A stretch of 64,000 bases of DNA, taken from assembly GCA_022747635.1 (NCBI GenBank), contig JAKTNV010000003.1, forward strand, positions 97,488,454-97,552,453. Reading direction: 5' to 3'. Source of the stretch: Hetaerina americana (lineage: Eukaryota > Arthropoda > Insecta > Odonata > Calopterygidae). The notes below the pieces were generated by a model, which had not been told where the DNA came from, did not search any database, and saw only the letters and a program-made list of their open reading frames with translations. Both the position numbers and the translations under genes were made by a program. Positions 49,315 through 61,349 of the stretch are shown one piece after another (position 1 is the stretch's first letter; every line of letters begins with the position of its first letter).

Positions 49315-51530
49315 AACATTGCAGATTGGCAAACGTTAAAGAATACCTTAATTCCGAGCCATAAAAAAATAATGAAATCAAAATGTTATGGCAAATAGCA
49401 CCACTACTTTTTTTAAATGAGTAGGAATGCGTGACTGGCACTAATGTCTTGCATGAAAAAAACTACTTGGGGTGGTATCCTCATGCAATTATATTTTTCT
49501 CTTAGTTTGACGTGTTCAAAATCCATTACTTTATCGTATCAAATGATAAGAAAATCTAAAATGGTTTACTAAGAAAAAATATATATTTTAATTATAATTA
49601 AAGTGTTTTACTTGCTTACATGATATTTTAATGAGTTTCAATTGGGTCCGAAATTCGAAAATAAAAGGAAAAAAGCCTAGTAGTACATATTCAAGAGCAG
49701 TTAAACAAGAATTAATAATAAGCAACTGGTATTCATGCGTTTTATAATAACTAAGAAATTGTGTTTGACGTTCTATGTATGGATATGCTTTTTGATAGAA
49801 AATACAGGAGGAAATAAAATAACGCGAAGATATACTACAATAAAAATATCAATTCTCTTTGTATCAGTACAAAGCTATTTTAGTTGCCAAATTCCATGGT
49901 CTCTAAGGAGCGAGTTGAAGAAAAAACCAAAAGCATGTTTCTTACTTCCATTAAAACTCAAAGGAATATGCAACGCTTAATTCAATCGAAATTGTATTTT
50001 ATGTATACTGAATTAAATTTTCTATGAAATGTAAGTGTTGGCGAGCTGTTCTCTCATCTAGGAATATTTACCGTCTATATGTTTGCCATAAAAACGGCTA
50101 AAAAAATTCATTATTTACCTAAAATATTTGGCATTGTTTGCTAAATGAAAAATTTTCTCCTGATACTTCATTATTAATTAATATTTTTTCATTTAGTTAC
50201 TTCTAAAGTATCTTTGGGGTTGATTATACAAAAATATGAGAAGCTATGTAACGCAATGGTTTTGTTGATATAACAGTCCAGAAACTGTCAATACGAATGA
50301 CACCTAAATATCTTACCAAGAAACAATATATGTAAGCATATTTGTTTAATCATTACCCTAATCGGCGTTATAATTCATAAATATTTGCATCCATTAATCT
50401 ATGTATCTACAGAAAAAAATTAATCATAAGGTAAAGTACTCCTGACCCTTCAAAATTCACCATCGTACCTGAGAACTATCTCTAGGATTTTAATTACAAA
50501 TTTAATTCGGAAGAGCTTGAATACTAATAGTAAATGATTAATTTGGCTTTTACTTGCTGCTGACTAGTAATTTAAATTAAGGTGAGGACATTTTCAAACT
50601 GGAACAATCTGCTAATAATAAAATCAAATTACACTGCGTCAGATTTTTCGAAAAACAAATTCTGCCAATGTCTGTTCATTTCTTAAATTAGATTAAAGGT
50701 ATGTTTTATGGGTGACAGTATGTGTTTTAATACCTATTATTACCTATATAATCTCCTGTTTTCATTATCACAAATCACAATTTCGAGCTATTTTAAAAAT
50801 ACTAAAATTATATTTCACAAGTTTCTCACTTTATTTCAGCCGTAAACCCTTCTTTATACTATGTCTGTATTTTAAACTTTCCGATGATTGCCCTAATATT
50901 TATAAGTAACGAATAACTTAAAAAAACGATAATCCATGATAGAAATTCCAACCAAAAAACTTCTGGTACTGTAAGGAATCTAGTTAGGCTAATACTTAAC
51001 CAGGGTTTCCGAAGAAATTGTGAAATAAACGTGTCTCCAAAATCGTCTCAAAAAGAAATTCGATTACATACTTTTGAGGCCACCAAAAGTTATCACATGT
51101 CTCACAAAAGTAATAAATTGCAAGCCAGATTGACGTCAACCCTTAGTCACCGACCATATAAGACTAACGTACTAATAAATAAAAAGGGAATAATGAACGT
51201 CAGTCACGAAGGGTGTACCCCAGGAAGGAATTATAGCATGCATGCCGTCCTGCATTGTCATAGTTTGAGATGAAGTCAATCACTTCTTCAGACTCCTGTG
51301 GAGACTTAGGTATATGTGGTTCATCTAGAGGGAAACGAGTTGGGAATCAAGACGCAATGATCATCATCCAGAGAATAGGGGCAGAAATAAAAGGCAAACG
51401 GAAGGACGAGGGCAGCGGATATGGGGATCGGGAGGGCGTTAATAAACTGCCTCAATGCCGATGAATCAAAGGGACCCGCGGGGCAATTAATTGCGCCCTT
51501 TAAAGCTACTCAATCCATCCTCCTGTCCTT
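49315..51530. other. AT-rich, no feature seen
   Basis: Over 2 kb of AT-rich sequence with dense stops. GC rises from about 51330. No recognised repeat, RNA or exon. Confidence 0.55.
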
Positions 51531-51534
51531 TGCC

Positions 51535-51880
51535 ACATGAAGACATAGGCGGGGGCCCGCATGTGCGGTGGGGGCGGGAAACTCTCTCCCGGCAGGGAAG
51601 TTCCTCCTAGCGCGGCCGGGAGTCGTCGTGCTTCCATCCCGCCGCGCCATGACCAAGTCCTCCGCCCGCTCGTCTCTGATCACAGCGTGAGGGAAGAAGA
51701 GAGACGATCCATGGGCGATCCTTCGCTAATGAAGGTCAGCGAGAAGAGTGACTTAGTTGGGTATTAGGTGTACTATCGATGGATACGACCGGAAGGACGA
51801 TTAAGGTTCTTTCCGAGAGAAAACCGGATTCAGAGCCGTGCGACTAAGATCACCAAGAAGTCGGATTCGGATTGATGTAA
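51535..51880. other. small CpG-rich block
   Basis: CpG-rich from 51545 to 51720, not strongly strand-biased. A 68-codon + frame (51561-51767) overlaps it without recognised domain. It could be a small CpG island. Confidence 0.3.
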
Positions 51881-52099
51881 ACTGAGGGAGGGGTTGAGCT
51901 AGGAGTTGGACCAACGCTCTGATATATTTATTTAGTCTTTTAGTTTACTCATACACGTCTAGTCAATATCAACGTAAAATGTACATAATGGACGGTCGAA
52001 GAATTCAAAACGCCAAATGATGAAAAGATTTTCTTTTCATCGTAGGACTAAGAAACATAACTAACGCTCAGGAAGGCTCACATCTTACAAAATTCTGAA

Positions 52100-52470
52100 A
52101 GATGGAATTGGCATATATATGTATAAAAGAACTGGAGGTAAGAATGCAAGTCGGCGGATAATTCGTAAAATCAGTTAGGTTCGCTAGTGACCAAGGTTTA
52201 GTTTTTCAGTCAGCCAAGGGGTATCAAGCACTGTTGAGTAAATTGGAATTTCAGTGCGACAGATATGGGATGAGAATCAATACTAATTAAGCAAAGGTAA
52301 TGCGATTTCCCATAAAGAAAAATGCTAAGCTAAAAATTTAAATTGGAGGGCTAAAACTAGAGCAGGTGGAGCAGTTTACGTATCTTGGAAGAATTTTGGA
52401 TTAACACGGTCAAAGTAGCAGGGACGTAAGGAGAAGAATTGCGCTAGGCATAAAAGGTCGGTTTGGTAGG
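52100..52470 (+). pseudogene. RTE-like LINE remnant (reverse transcriptase)
   Basis: Seen: one + frame reads KSVRFASDQGLVFQSAKGYQ, then LLSKLEFQCDRYGMRINTN-stop-AKVMRF, IGGLKLEQVEQFTYLGRILD-stop and SSRDVRRRIALGIKGRFG. The order FADD, YGMKIN..KTKVM, LEQVxxFxYLG and the R-rich DIRRRI block is that of the palm and thumb of RTE-like endonuclease-reverse transcriptases. The active-site box (52180-52191) is FASD, and at least three in-frame stops are present, so the copy is inactive. The frame is otherwise kept over some 100 codons, suggesting decay by substitution and not by indels. The start is uncertain; the 3' end abuts the SINE at 52475-52700. Confidence 0.8.
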
Positions 52471-52474
52471 TGAT

Positions 52475-52700
52475 GGTAGAGTTCACCCAGTACTAAGCCC
52501 GACGGAGTGTGAAATTTACAAATCAAGCTAGGGAGGCCAGTTCCTTTCCCCGTACCAGTTATGGTTTCCAAGGATGATCTGGTACCCTGAAAAACACAGA
52601 TCGAGCTGCAGGTGCCCAGAGTGACTTGACCGGGAATTGAACCCGGGCCCTCCGGTCAGCAGTCCAACGCCCTACCCCCTGGACTACCGCGACCCACCGC
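52475..52700 (-). mobile_element. tRNA-derived SINE
   Basis: On the minus strand a tRNA-like head begins near 52700: A-box-like TAGTCCAGGGGG (52675-52686) and a perfect B box GGTTCAATTCC (52633-52643). A non-tRNA body of about 150 bp follows to about 52475, including CAGGGTACCAGATCATCC and CGTCGGGCTTAGTACTGG. This head-plus-body layout is that of a Pol III-transcribed SINE, which relies on a partner LINE for mobility. It lies directly at the 3' edge of the RTE-like remnant, so it may have inserted into it. The boundary at the left is approximate. Confidence 0.75.
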
Positions 52701-53240
52701 TTTATATATGTATATATATATAATACTTGATTTAATTCGGTTGAGCCTGAATATGCATTTTACAGTTGTGTTTTGTGCAGCATAACATAATCAAACTTAT
52801 TTTCTGAAAATAAAACTTATTTGCTAATAATATCCTTGATATAATAGTTACACTCACCACAATCGATATTGCCACTAATATGGCAAGCTGGCCATATTTC
52901 AAAATGAAAACTATGTATTAAAATAATAATTGTGTACAAAATTTACATTATCAAACTACAATATTACTCATTAGAGCAATAATATATTTTTATTATATAA
53001 AATGCTCGATTATAATACTATATTTTGGAAATTTATGTTTTTTAATTAATTAAGACTCAATTATTTTTTCGTGCATTGAATATGCTTAAGGAATGCAAAC
53101 CAGTCATAGAAAAAAGATATATCACACTCTGTGTTCATTTGCTACTGTCTGCAATCTAATAAAGACGGGTATTTTCGAGATGAAACTAGAAGACATACAG
53201 AGATAATAATTTGCAAATATCATAGGCAACTTAACGAATG
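52700..53240. other. AT-rich, no feature seen
   Basis: Starts with a short TATATA tract (52703-52722). Nothing else recognised. Confidence 0.55.
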
Positions 53241-53329
53241 AATCGTCTCACCTGAGTACCACCCGGCTCGTGATGGCAGGAACGCAGCGGGAGAGAATCG
53301 AATGGATATCAAAAATATGCGTCGGCATT

Positions 53330-54060
53330 AAGGTGCGTCAAGAGCAGGTATTTTCGGCGTGGGCATCTTTCGAGACGACGGGTAAGATATGCGTCCCCTC
53401 TATCCCAGCCTTTTTCCGCTGAGTAAGAAGAAATCGTGGAAAGGCAAAAAAAATCCCAGGGAATGGAAAATTGGGGATGCCACTGAGAGTGGGAGGAGTT
53501 GCAACCAAGGGTGGGGATGATGTGGAAAGGATGGAGGACCGGAGGATTTGAGAGGGTCACGGGAAGAAGAGGGAGCTGGATGCGAGGCATCCTCAGGGTT
53601 GAGGAGGAAAAATTGCCGGTCGGAGGGGGGAAGGGTTGGTGAGGGATATCCTCTTCTCTCTTTCCCTTTCTCTCTCAAGGGGATTGCGCGTGAAAAAAAT
53701 TCTCTAGGAGTGCGCGACGCAGGTTTTTCAGGAATTAGAGGGAGGGGTGTCGAGAAAGGTATATTTTTTGCCGAGGGTGCAGGGTGTGATAGAAGACGGG
53801 CACGGACTTCTGGGTAGAAAATCCTGCATGGCATTTCAATCGAAAAATATCCTTGCTCGATATCCACAGCTTCAGACGCAATCAGGATATTTTTTCGCTC
53901 TCGAGGAAAATCTCAATGGGATGAAAGCCTTTTTCGCCGCTTCCATCTCTTCTCTTCATGGCGATCCTTACCGACACAGCACTACGCTCTGCCTCAGGTA
54001 TAAACTGGTATTCCAACCGCGTCCTTGCCCGGGGTCAAACGATGCATATCTCTAGCCTAA
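53330..54060. other. purine-rich island and mixed flank
   Basis: G/A-rich 53440-53640 and 53740-53800 with a short C/T patch at 53652-53678. On the minus strand, just left of the island, an ATG (53328) opens a 25-codon frame that runs into a consensus donor CTCAG|GTGAGA at 53251. Confidence 0.35.
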
Positions 54061-54064
54061 TACA

Positions 54065-54830
54065 CTGCTCTTGTATGCCATGGGGTGTGGGATAAGGCCA
54101 CGATGACGAATATATGAAGGAATGGAAGGTGATAGCCGGAAGAATTATATGACTTTATCCTTTGCCATGAAGTCGGTCATGCACAAATTTAAGAGCGTTG
54201 TGATTCATTTTCAGTAGTTGAGTTGAGAATATAAGTAATAAACTTCATGTTAAAAAGCAACTTTCGGGTGATTGGATTATTTATTTCTTAATTTTTTATA
54301 AAACTAGATAAAAGATAAAGTCAAGGAAAATTTAATTAAGATTATATAGTGTACACATAAATACGGAAAAAACCAAAGCGAGGACCCGCCGATACCATGA
54401 ATAAAAGATTATGATTGAGTAACCGTTTTAAAAGTCAATATCAATTTTTGAACCGCCTAAATGAGCAACTAAAGATTTAAAGGACCATCAACTATTTATA
54501 TTTTTCACGCAATTTAACAAACTTCAATTATAGAGAATATCTTTCCACACATTTATTTTTATCGTAGAAATGTTTAATCTGAACTAGGGCTAAATAACAA
54601 GCATATGCAACTAAGAAACTACTAAAGCCATAGGAAAAGTAAAAATATAGCAGTTTCTTGACAATTACATGCTGATTACTTTGCGTCATCGACTAATGAA
54701 CATTTATTTTTATTTACAAAATATAAGTTCAGCGTCGCGGTAGCAATGAGACGAAAAGGCGGTTTCCTTCCTTAAAAAAACGGCAAAGGGAGCAAGTAAA
54801 TGTGCCCCCCAAATGAAAACGTCATTCGTG
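54065..54830. other. AT-rich, no feature seen
   Basis: No recognised features. Confidence 0.55.
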
Positions 54831-54834
54831 TATT

Positions 54835-55325
54835 CCAATCAGGCCGGACATATTTGCCCTTTGCCTCTCGCCGCCGCCGCAGATCGGAAGACCTTCCTCC
54901 ACCTCCCCCACCTCTCCCTCTCGTCTTCACGCCCATCCCCCGCATCCAGCCCTAACCGCCACGTACCCCACTCTCCCAATCTTCCATCGTAAGGAAAAAA
55001 AGGTTTCATTCTACTTCTTCCCATCCCTCCTTCTCTGCTGCTTCCCTCCCCCGTATCTCTCCCATAAGGATTTACGACTAACGAGTCGGCCAACGTGCGT
55101 GGCTCTTATGCGCGCGCCTAAACATTGGACGTCCCCCCCCGTGATAAGTCGACTGAACAAAAGACTACCGGGATGAAGTACGGGGTCGCACTGGAGGAGG
55201 GAAATTCTGGGAGGCATAGATACAATGGGCGGGAAGGTGGGTGGGTGTGTGAAGGGCGGGGAGAAGGGAAGACTAGAGAGAATCCACGGCAGCGGGGACC
55301 GAGGAAGACGTGAAAGGTCTTCGGA
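54835..55325. other. pyrimidine-to-purine island
   Basis: C/T-rich 54860-55060, CpG-rich transition with CGACT-AACG-AGTCG and GGACGTCC, eight C at 55133-55140, then G/A-rich 55185-55310. Confidence 0.55.
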
Positions 55326-55329
55326 TTGC

Positions 55330-55965
55330 CCGTCTCCCGACATTGAGAAATTATGGGGAGGAAAGAAAACATTCAACTGAGGACAAATGTTTATAAGCAA
55401 TTCATATGGGCCCAAGAGGGAGAGGAATCACGCAGATATACAGATGGAGAACACACGGGTGCCTTGAGAATTGACCGTGCTCTTTATGAAATAATTATTC
55501 TCCGCCCTTAGTTAATATTTTAATCATTGGTTTACATAAATTACTAATATCGCTTTCTATAGTGAGTTTATCTTAAAAGCAAAAATGCCTCTTACTAGAA
55601 AGCCGTTAATATCAGCAATTGAGCAAAGAGACTAAGTACTGATGAAAATAGTCTTATTATTGGAAAATTCCAAACGATTCTCAATCACAATTACATTTTA
55701 AAATAGGAGACTCATGAATGAGAAAATAAATTGAAATAGCGGGACCGATAGTTATGTTTACAGGAGTAAATAATTATAATTTCCTCCTGTTTACTTAACA
55801 CGTACGTTAATCTCATCTAGACGCTATCTAATTGCAACCCATCTATGACAAACTGAAGTATCGGTAGCTTTACTAACGACCTCCTTCGAAAAGAGCGGAA
55901 AATGAATCTTGCTTCTCCTAGCAAGTAGACGCATGATCTATTTTGGCGCATGGATTTTTATTATT
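55330..55965. other. AT-rich, no feature seen
   Basis: No recognised features. Confidence 0.55.
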
Positions 55966-55969
55966 ACCT

Positions 55970-57180
55970 CACACAGGCAAAACGACGCTGAAGAGATCGA
56001 ACCACGAAAGGGGTGGTGGGGAAACGAGAGAGACAGAATGGGAGGTAAATGAGAAATACGACGACGGCGGAGAGATGGAAAACTAAAAACGGTCACAAAA
56101 AATCGTACGCAAAGTCTCCCCAATGTACCTGTCTATACTTTTTGGTGAGCCGTAAATTCAAGGCAGGCAGGCACCGATGATTAATGGGACAACGCTTCAA
56201 CCAACCAGCCCCTACCCTCCTCAGTCCCCGACATCTCCCTTCTCCCTTCCAACCCCACTCTGTATATCGTGCCAGGCCGCAAAGGGAGAGGGGAGATATA
56301 GGGGGGGAAGGGGGTAAAGATCCCTCCTGACGACCGCCACCTCTCTCGCTACACACGCGGCCAGACATGCAGAACAAGCCGAGCCCCCCACTGTCCGACC
56401 AATTCCCTACTCCACCCTTGCCTTGTACCCGCCTCCCCTTCATCTCCCACGTCTCAAAACTCCTCCTCGCCCTCCTTCGTCTTTGAAACCTCCTCATCCA
56501 CTACTCATCCTCGGAGGCATCCTCAGAAAAAACTCCCACTCATGCCTGAGTGTGTACATGTAACTAAATGCACGCACCCTTATGCATGTATACCTATAGA
56601 TACACGCACATACACACTTCATCCTACTCTCAACTTCCTAGCTTTGTTTTCATACATACAGTATAGCATTCTCTTCTCTCAATATCTATCCCCTGAATCT
56701 AGCTTGAAAACAAAATCCATCTTCAAAACTTGCCCTCCCTTCTCACTCCAAATTTCTCATACCCCAGCCCAGGGCACTTCCAACCACCCGACGTCACTAT
56801 ATCCTCATCTCTTGCGCCTTTTTCTTCCTTTTGGTACCCCTCCGGTCACACGTATCCCCTCGTACCATCACCCCCCTCCACCTATCGCAAAACTCTCTTC
56901 AAATCCGAGTTTGCGGTTCGCGCGCGGGGCACGCACTTCTCGCCACTTGCGGAACTTGGTATTTCAGCCTTGTGGGATTGAACCATGCCGCACTCTACCA
57001 CTTGAAAAACTAAAGTGTGTCTATTTTGCAGCATCCTTAAGAGTCGAGTGGGAAGAGCGGTTTCTTTCATGCATTCATTGGGACTGCAGCTTATATTCAC
57101 AATATAATGGAGATTGGTGTGCACCACGAGCAGCAAATAAATTAGTATGATGCTTACAAGTAACCATGCAATCATGAAAA
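55970..57180. other. purine-to-pyrimidine island with C/T-rich flank
   Basis: G/A-rich 55995-56080, C/T-rich 56195-56480, then a CA/TA-rich patch (56560-56620) and weaker C/T bias to 56890. The 202-codon + frame (56542-57150) has mixed composition but no recognised domain or splice signals. Confidence 0.4.
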
Positions 57181-57529
57181 AATAGTTTTATTAATAATGG
57201 TTTAAATATACGATATCACTGTAAAAAGTCCAGTGCATCATTGTTCTGATTATCATCATCTAGCTTTAAATATTACTTATCGAAAGCTATTAGAAATAAT
57301 ACTTCAGCAAAAAGGTTAAACTAAATCCTCCGAAGTTGAAATTTGGAAATATATTTAAATCTAGATATAAGGATCAACGTAAGAAGAAATTTTGTTGCAA
57401 GAATACCAATTACGTATGGCAATCAATAATAATGCACTCATGAGTAGGTATATGAACGTATTTGATACGAGCTTGTCTTAAATGACTATTTTTCATTATA
57501 TTGTGCCACTTTCCGCTAGAATACTCTAT

Positions 57530-58550
57530 AACTATATCCGAACCCAGCAAATGGTGGTTATCTGTGATGTAGATGGACATACGCTTATATATGGCGCGTC
57601 ATCCGACACAGTATGCGTCTCATCCGATGTCCCATAAGCAAGCGTCATCGTTCCGCTATGGTTCCTTTTATACTTCAATAAATTTAGTCCTCAGAATTTC
57701 AGTAAACTTCGTTTCTTTGCTGGCGATGCACTGATGTACAGGAGCATATCCAATCAAAAAAATAGAGAATAATTATCTGTTGGCCCAAACGCGATCCAAA
57801 AGTGATGCGAAATATAGGAGTTAGAATTAAATTTAAACAAATGTTCCGATGCTATTTTGGAGGAACAATATTTCACCCCAAGAAGAGCATGGCATACTGG
57901 AAAACAGTGTAAAAAACGTAAAATTGGTAAATTATTTGGCTCAGTTCCCCCCACCACACGCCCTTGCGGCGGCTTGCGGGGTATTATGTAGATGTAGATG
58001 TAGTTATGTATCAGTTATCATATCTACATCAGTTACGATAGCTGAAAACTTGTTCTGCGGAAAAATATTCCCGAAATTTTCGGAATATCAAATAAAAAGT
58101 TCAATACAGATGATACTTGGGAATTGTAACGATAGCGTAAAAGAGTACTCTTATATGTATTTTACGTCAGTTAGGCCTCACATAAAGTACTCGGCGACTG
58201 TATGGGATCCCCACGAGGTAGGCTTAATTTAGGAAATAAATCGAGTGCACGGTATTCAGCTAGGTTTCTGAAAAATTGTCAGGAACAGCGTTACACTGTA
58301 TTGACACTCTTGGAAGAATTAAAATCGAAGGTAATAGTTGACGCTAAGTTAAAACACAGGTTAAATTTAATGTTCGGTAATCTGAGGCAGGTCACTTATC
58401 CGAGGATGCTAAAGACATATAAAGGCCAGTATTACTATGGCAGAGCAGATCACGTTTAAAAATCAAGGATATTGCGGAACGGATAGATTTAAAATGCCGC
58501 TTAACCCTGTATGATTTGAGATCAAGATAGATATCATCGCAGGCGCGAAG
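57530..58550 (+). pseudogene. CR1/Jockey-type LINE remnant, split by insertion
   Basis: Seen: RT motifs in order across changing frames. SSDVP-stop-ASVIVPLWFLLYFNKF (normally VPQGSVLGPLLFLLYINDL), then RFFAGDALMYRSIS, then LELNLNKCSDAIL, then NSVKNVKLVNYL, a 60-bp foreign insertion, then MILGNCNDSVKEYSYMYFTS, VRPHIKYSATVWDPHEVGLI, the ARFLKNCQEQRYTV block and finally HRLNLMFGNL and YYYGRADH near 58440. The FADD box (57716-57727) is FAGD. Stops and frameshifts throughout show an old dead copy. Its thumb region differs clearly from that of the LINE at 21950, so it belongs to another lineage of the same superfamily. 5' start and 3' end are approximate. Confidence 0.85.
57944..58003 (+). mobile_element. 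LINE 3' tail nested inside the LINE remnant
   Basis: CCACCACACGCCCTTGCGGC, GGCTTGCGGGGTATT and GTAGATGTAGATGTAG interrupt the RT thumb between NSVKNVKLVNYL and the following conserved block. TCAGTT occurs at 57941-57946 and again at 58011-58016 and may be the target-site duplication. It is the same tail family as at 23481. Confidence 0.75.
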
Positions 58551-58554
58551 AAAA

Positions 58555-59345
58555 TAATCACTTAGCAGTGTAAATATTTTGTCGTTTTAATGCATGCATT
58601 CTAAATATGCCAATTTTTACAGAATTCATCCGGAGCGATTTGAATTATTAAATAAATAATAGCAGGCTACATGTACGCAAGTGCGTTAGCTTCTTGCGTG
58701 GTCCCTAACTTGGTTAAATTGGATGCTCGAACTACCTGGGCTGTTCAGAATATAACCTGCGTTGTGCTATAAAATTACACTGGATTAAATACAGACAATT
58801 TATTATTTTCATCTCAACACTTCATGTCTCTAATACTTTTTGTACATATTTTCAAAACAATTTTAAGCATTTGCCATATATCTAAACTAGCTAGCAAATT
58901 CCCTCAGTATAAAGTTTTACCCCCTGCAATTGCAGTTAACCGATGATGGTATCTTGAAATTCCTCATCAAGACCTGCACAAAACATGTAATAGCCTATCT
59001 TTTCAGTCGTATTTCCATGCAAAAGAGTCGTAGAATTCAGTGGAAAACTTTCTGAAGATTTCAGATATCGTAAAACGCTGGTTTTTACGAACGTTTTTTA
59101 AAAATTTTAGGTGCAAATCATTGTTCACCACAGATGGGCAGCACTCTCTGTTATCATTTTGGACTACAGAAACCTTATCACGGCACAAACTTAATATTAG
59201 GCGGGAATTTTACCTCAATTGCTTATTTTGACTGACTAATGTAAGCAAATGGTAAGCGGCACGACTTCCGAACCACCACAGCTCGAGGCGTGCTGACATA
59301 CTGATTGCGTCAATACACCATACAGTCAGTACAACATTCGGCTGT
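58555..59345. other. AT-rich, no feature seen
   Basis: Frames of about 60 codons on both strands near 59003-59231 are mutually antisense and unrecognised. Confidence 0.5.
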
Positions 59346-59384
59346 CTGTACTACTTCTCACGCTAAACGAAAACGGCGGGTGAT

Positions 59385-59681
59385 CGGGATGGTGCGGTGG
59401 CTAACGTACAGGTTTCCTACAGAGAGGGCGCAGGTTCAAATCCTGGAGACAAAAAATATTTATGAGTGGTGTCTCGATCCCTATTTGAGGTGCTTTGTGG
59501 AGAGAACTATGAGTGAGTACGACGGCCATTGAATGGGACGTTAAACTGCGGGCCTCTTGGCGCCTTTCGACAAGAGTAGGCTAATTTCGACGCCGGTTTT
59601 CTCTCCACCCTTCCTCTACCAACCATCTCTATTGGCGCAAATTACCCTAGCTGTCGGTCGCCTCCCATAAAAACTACTTCT
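59385..59681 (+). mobile_element. tRNA-derived SINE
   Basis: An A-box-like TGGTGCGGTGG (59390-59400) and a perfect B box GGTTCAAATCC (59433-59443) form a tRNA-like head. A body with GGGACGTTAAACTGCGGGCC and CGACAAGAGTAGGC follows, and the element ends near CCTCCCATAAAAACTAC. ACTACTTCT occurs at 59350-59358 and 59673-59681 and could be the target-site duplication. The body differs from that of the SINE at 52475, so the window holds at least two SINE families. Confidence 0.7.
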
Positions 59682-59689
59682 ACTCAGAA

Positions 59690-60385
59690 AACTGCGGTTA
59701 ATTTCTTGATAACTCTCGTAGCATATGTAGACGTCATAATGGCGCATGAATGGCTGGTGACTTAACAACCCTCGCCAAGCGCCTTTACGGTGGAATGCGA
59801 GGTATTAAAAATATTTATTTTGTGTCAATTTTTTTTTCATTCGTCACTAGAAAATGATTTTAACCATGAGGGTAAACATGATTCTAGTAATATTATTTAA
59901 AATAGTAAATCGCTGCTTTGAAATATTATTTGCTTTGAACTAAGAATCATAGATAAGAATAACCTTAAAATTACCGATGGAAGAATTATTTAGAAGGGAT
60001 CGTATGCCCATTCAAAGAATCAAAGTGTTTTACTTGCTTTCAAGGATCAGACTTAAGAAAAAATGTCAGTAATAGCTTTATTTTAATCAGTTCCATTGGG
60101 TATGGTAGCATAGCGGGCTCATTTTCGGCAACCAGGCGCTAGTAACCACAAGCATTCAATCAAAGTAAGGTACTTAAAACATTTCCCCAGCACAAATAAA
60201 AACGGTTGGAATTATTTAAAAAAATAAAAAATAACATTTAGGCATCATAGATATAATACTTGTGCTTTAACGAAATTAAATGAGGCTTTCCCCCAATGTT
60301 CTCGTTAGACTAACTCGGGAAAACAGCGCATAATGACAATCAAGGTTAAACGCTGAAAAGTAACTAGTACACACTGCCCAAATAT
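59690..60385. other. AT-rich, no feature seen
   Basis: No recognised features. Confidence 0.5.
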
Positions 60386-60389
60386 GATA

Positions 60390-60890
60390 TACTCCCCTGC
60401 CAAAGTTGAACAGTTTTCTCTTTGCTCGATTTTGTCGCTCCTCTTTTCCCTTTTTCTCTCCTCTTGCTCTTATGCTCCGGGGACTGAATAAACCGGACGG
60501 CTGAAAAAGAAAAATGGCGCTCAGGGTGTCGCACTGGTGAGCTCCAAGGCCGCACGAGAAGAGTGAAGGGAAGGGCCCCAATAAAAGCGGGCTGGCGAGG
60601 AGGGGTGGTCGGCGCAAGGTTGAGGGTGAGGGGGAAGGGGTAGGGTGGTCATCGAGGATGAAAAAAGCAAGAGGAAGGTCAGTGTCCTATGAGGTAGAAC
60701 GCTCTTGTATCCCTGGGAAGGGCAGAGGTACGAGGGGGGGCGAACTCAAAAGCTCGTGAGCATTATAGAAAAAGAGATAGAGAAGAAGATTAGTTCGTAA
60801 TAACAGCGTGATGGAAAATGGCGTGATAGGATGGACGCGGGGAAGATCAAGGAGGAAAGGCATGTAAACCATCAAGAGAAAACTGAAAAT
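60390..60890. other. pyrimidine-to-purine island
   Basis: C/T-rich 60410-60470, then G/A-rich 60550-60870. No gene recognised. Confidence 0.5.
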
Positions 60891-60894
60891 TGTG

Positions 60895-61290
60895 CGATAA
60901 TTCGGGTTAACGTTGGGACAATAAGCAAAAAAATGGTTTTTGATTAAACCCCGTAAAGACTTGCGCTACACGGAAGAAAGGGTAGGTAAAATTTCAATTA
61001 TTTTACCTAGCCATGAGTTTGAGCGCTAACCCATGGGTACTGGATCCAGATGGACTGCTCCACGGAAGTGGTGGAGGTCTGTCGTATAATTGGTTGCGGT
61101 TCGCTTTTATTCCCGAGTAAATCGTTTAAAAAGAGCTACTTTAATGAGTGAAATTAGCAGTTGTTTTGAAATAAGTCTTTCTAAAGAATGCATATAAATT
61201 TGCACAAAACTTGAGGGGTATTGGTTATCATTTTTTCCTTTCCCTTTCCTCTCCTATATCCTTCCTTATTCCTTACGCATTTCACCTTAT
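60895..61290. other. no feature seen
   Basis: Ordinary composition; a C/T patch at 61235-61270 may belong to the 3' UTR of the LINE tail that follows. Confidence 0.4.
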
Positions 61291-61294
61291 GCTT

Positions 61295-61346
61295 GTACTC
61301 CCTGCCACAAAGCGTTAAAGTGGATCGCGGGGTATTCATGTAGATA
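61295..61346 (+). mobile_element. solitary LINE 3' tail
   Basis: TACTCCCTGCCACAAAGCG, GATCGCGGGGTATTC and ATGTAGATA match the tail family with decay in the middle. Fourth copy in the window. Confidence 0.6.
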
Positions 61347-61349
61347 AAA

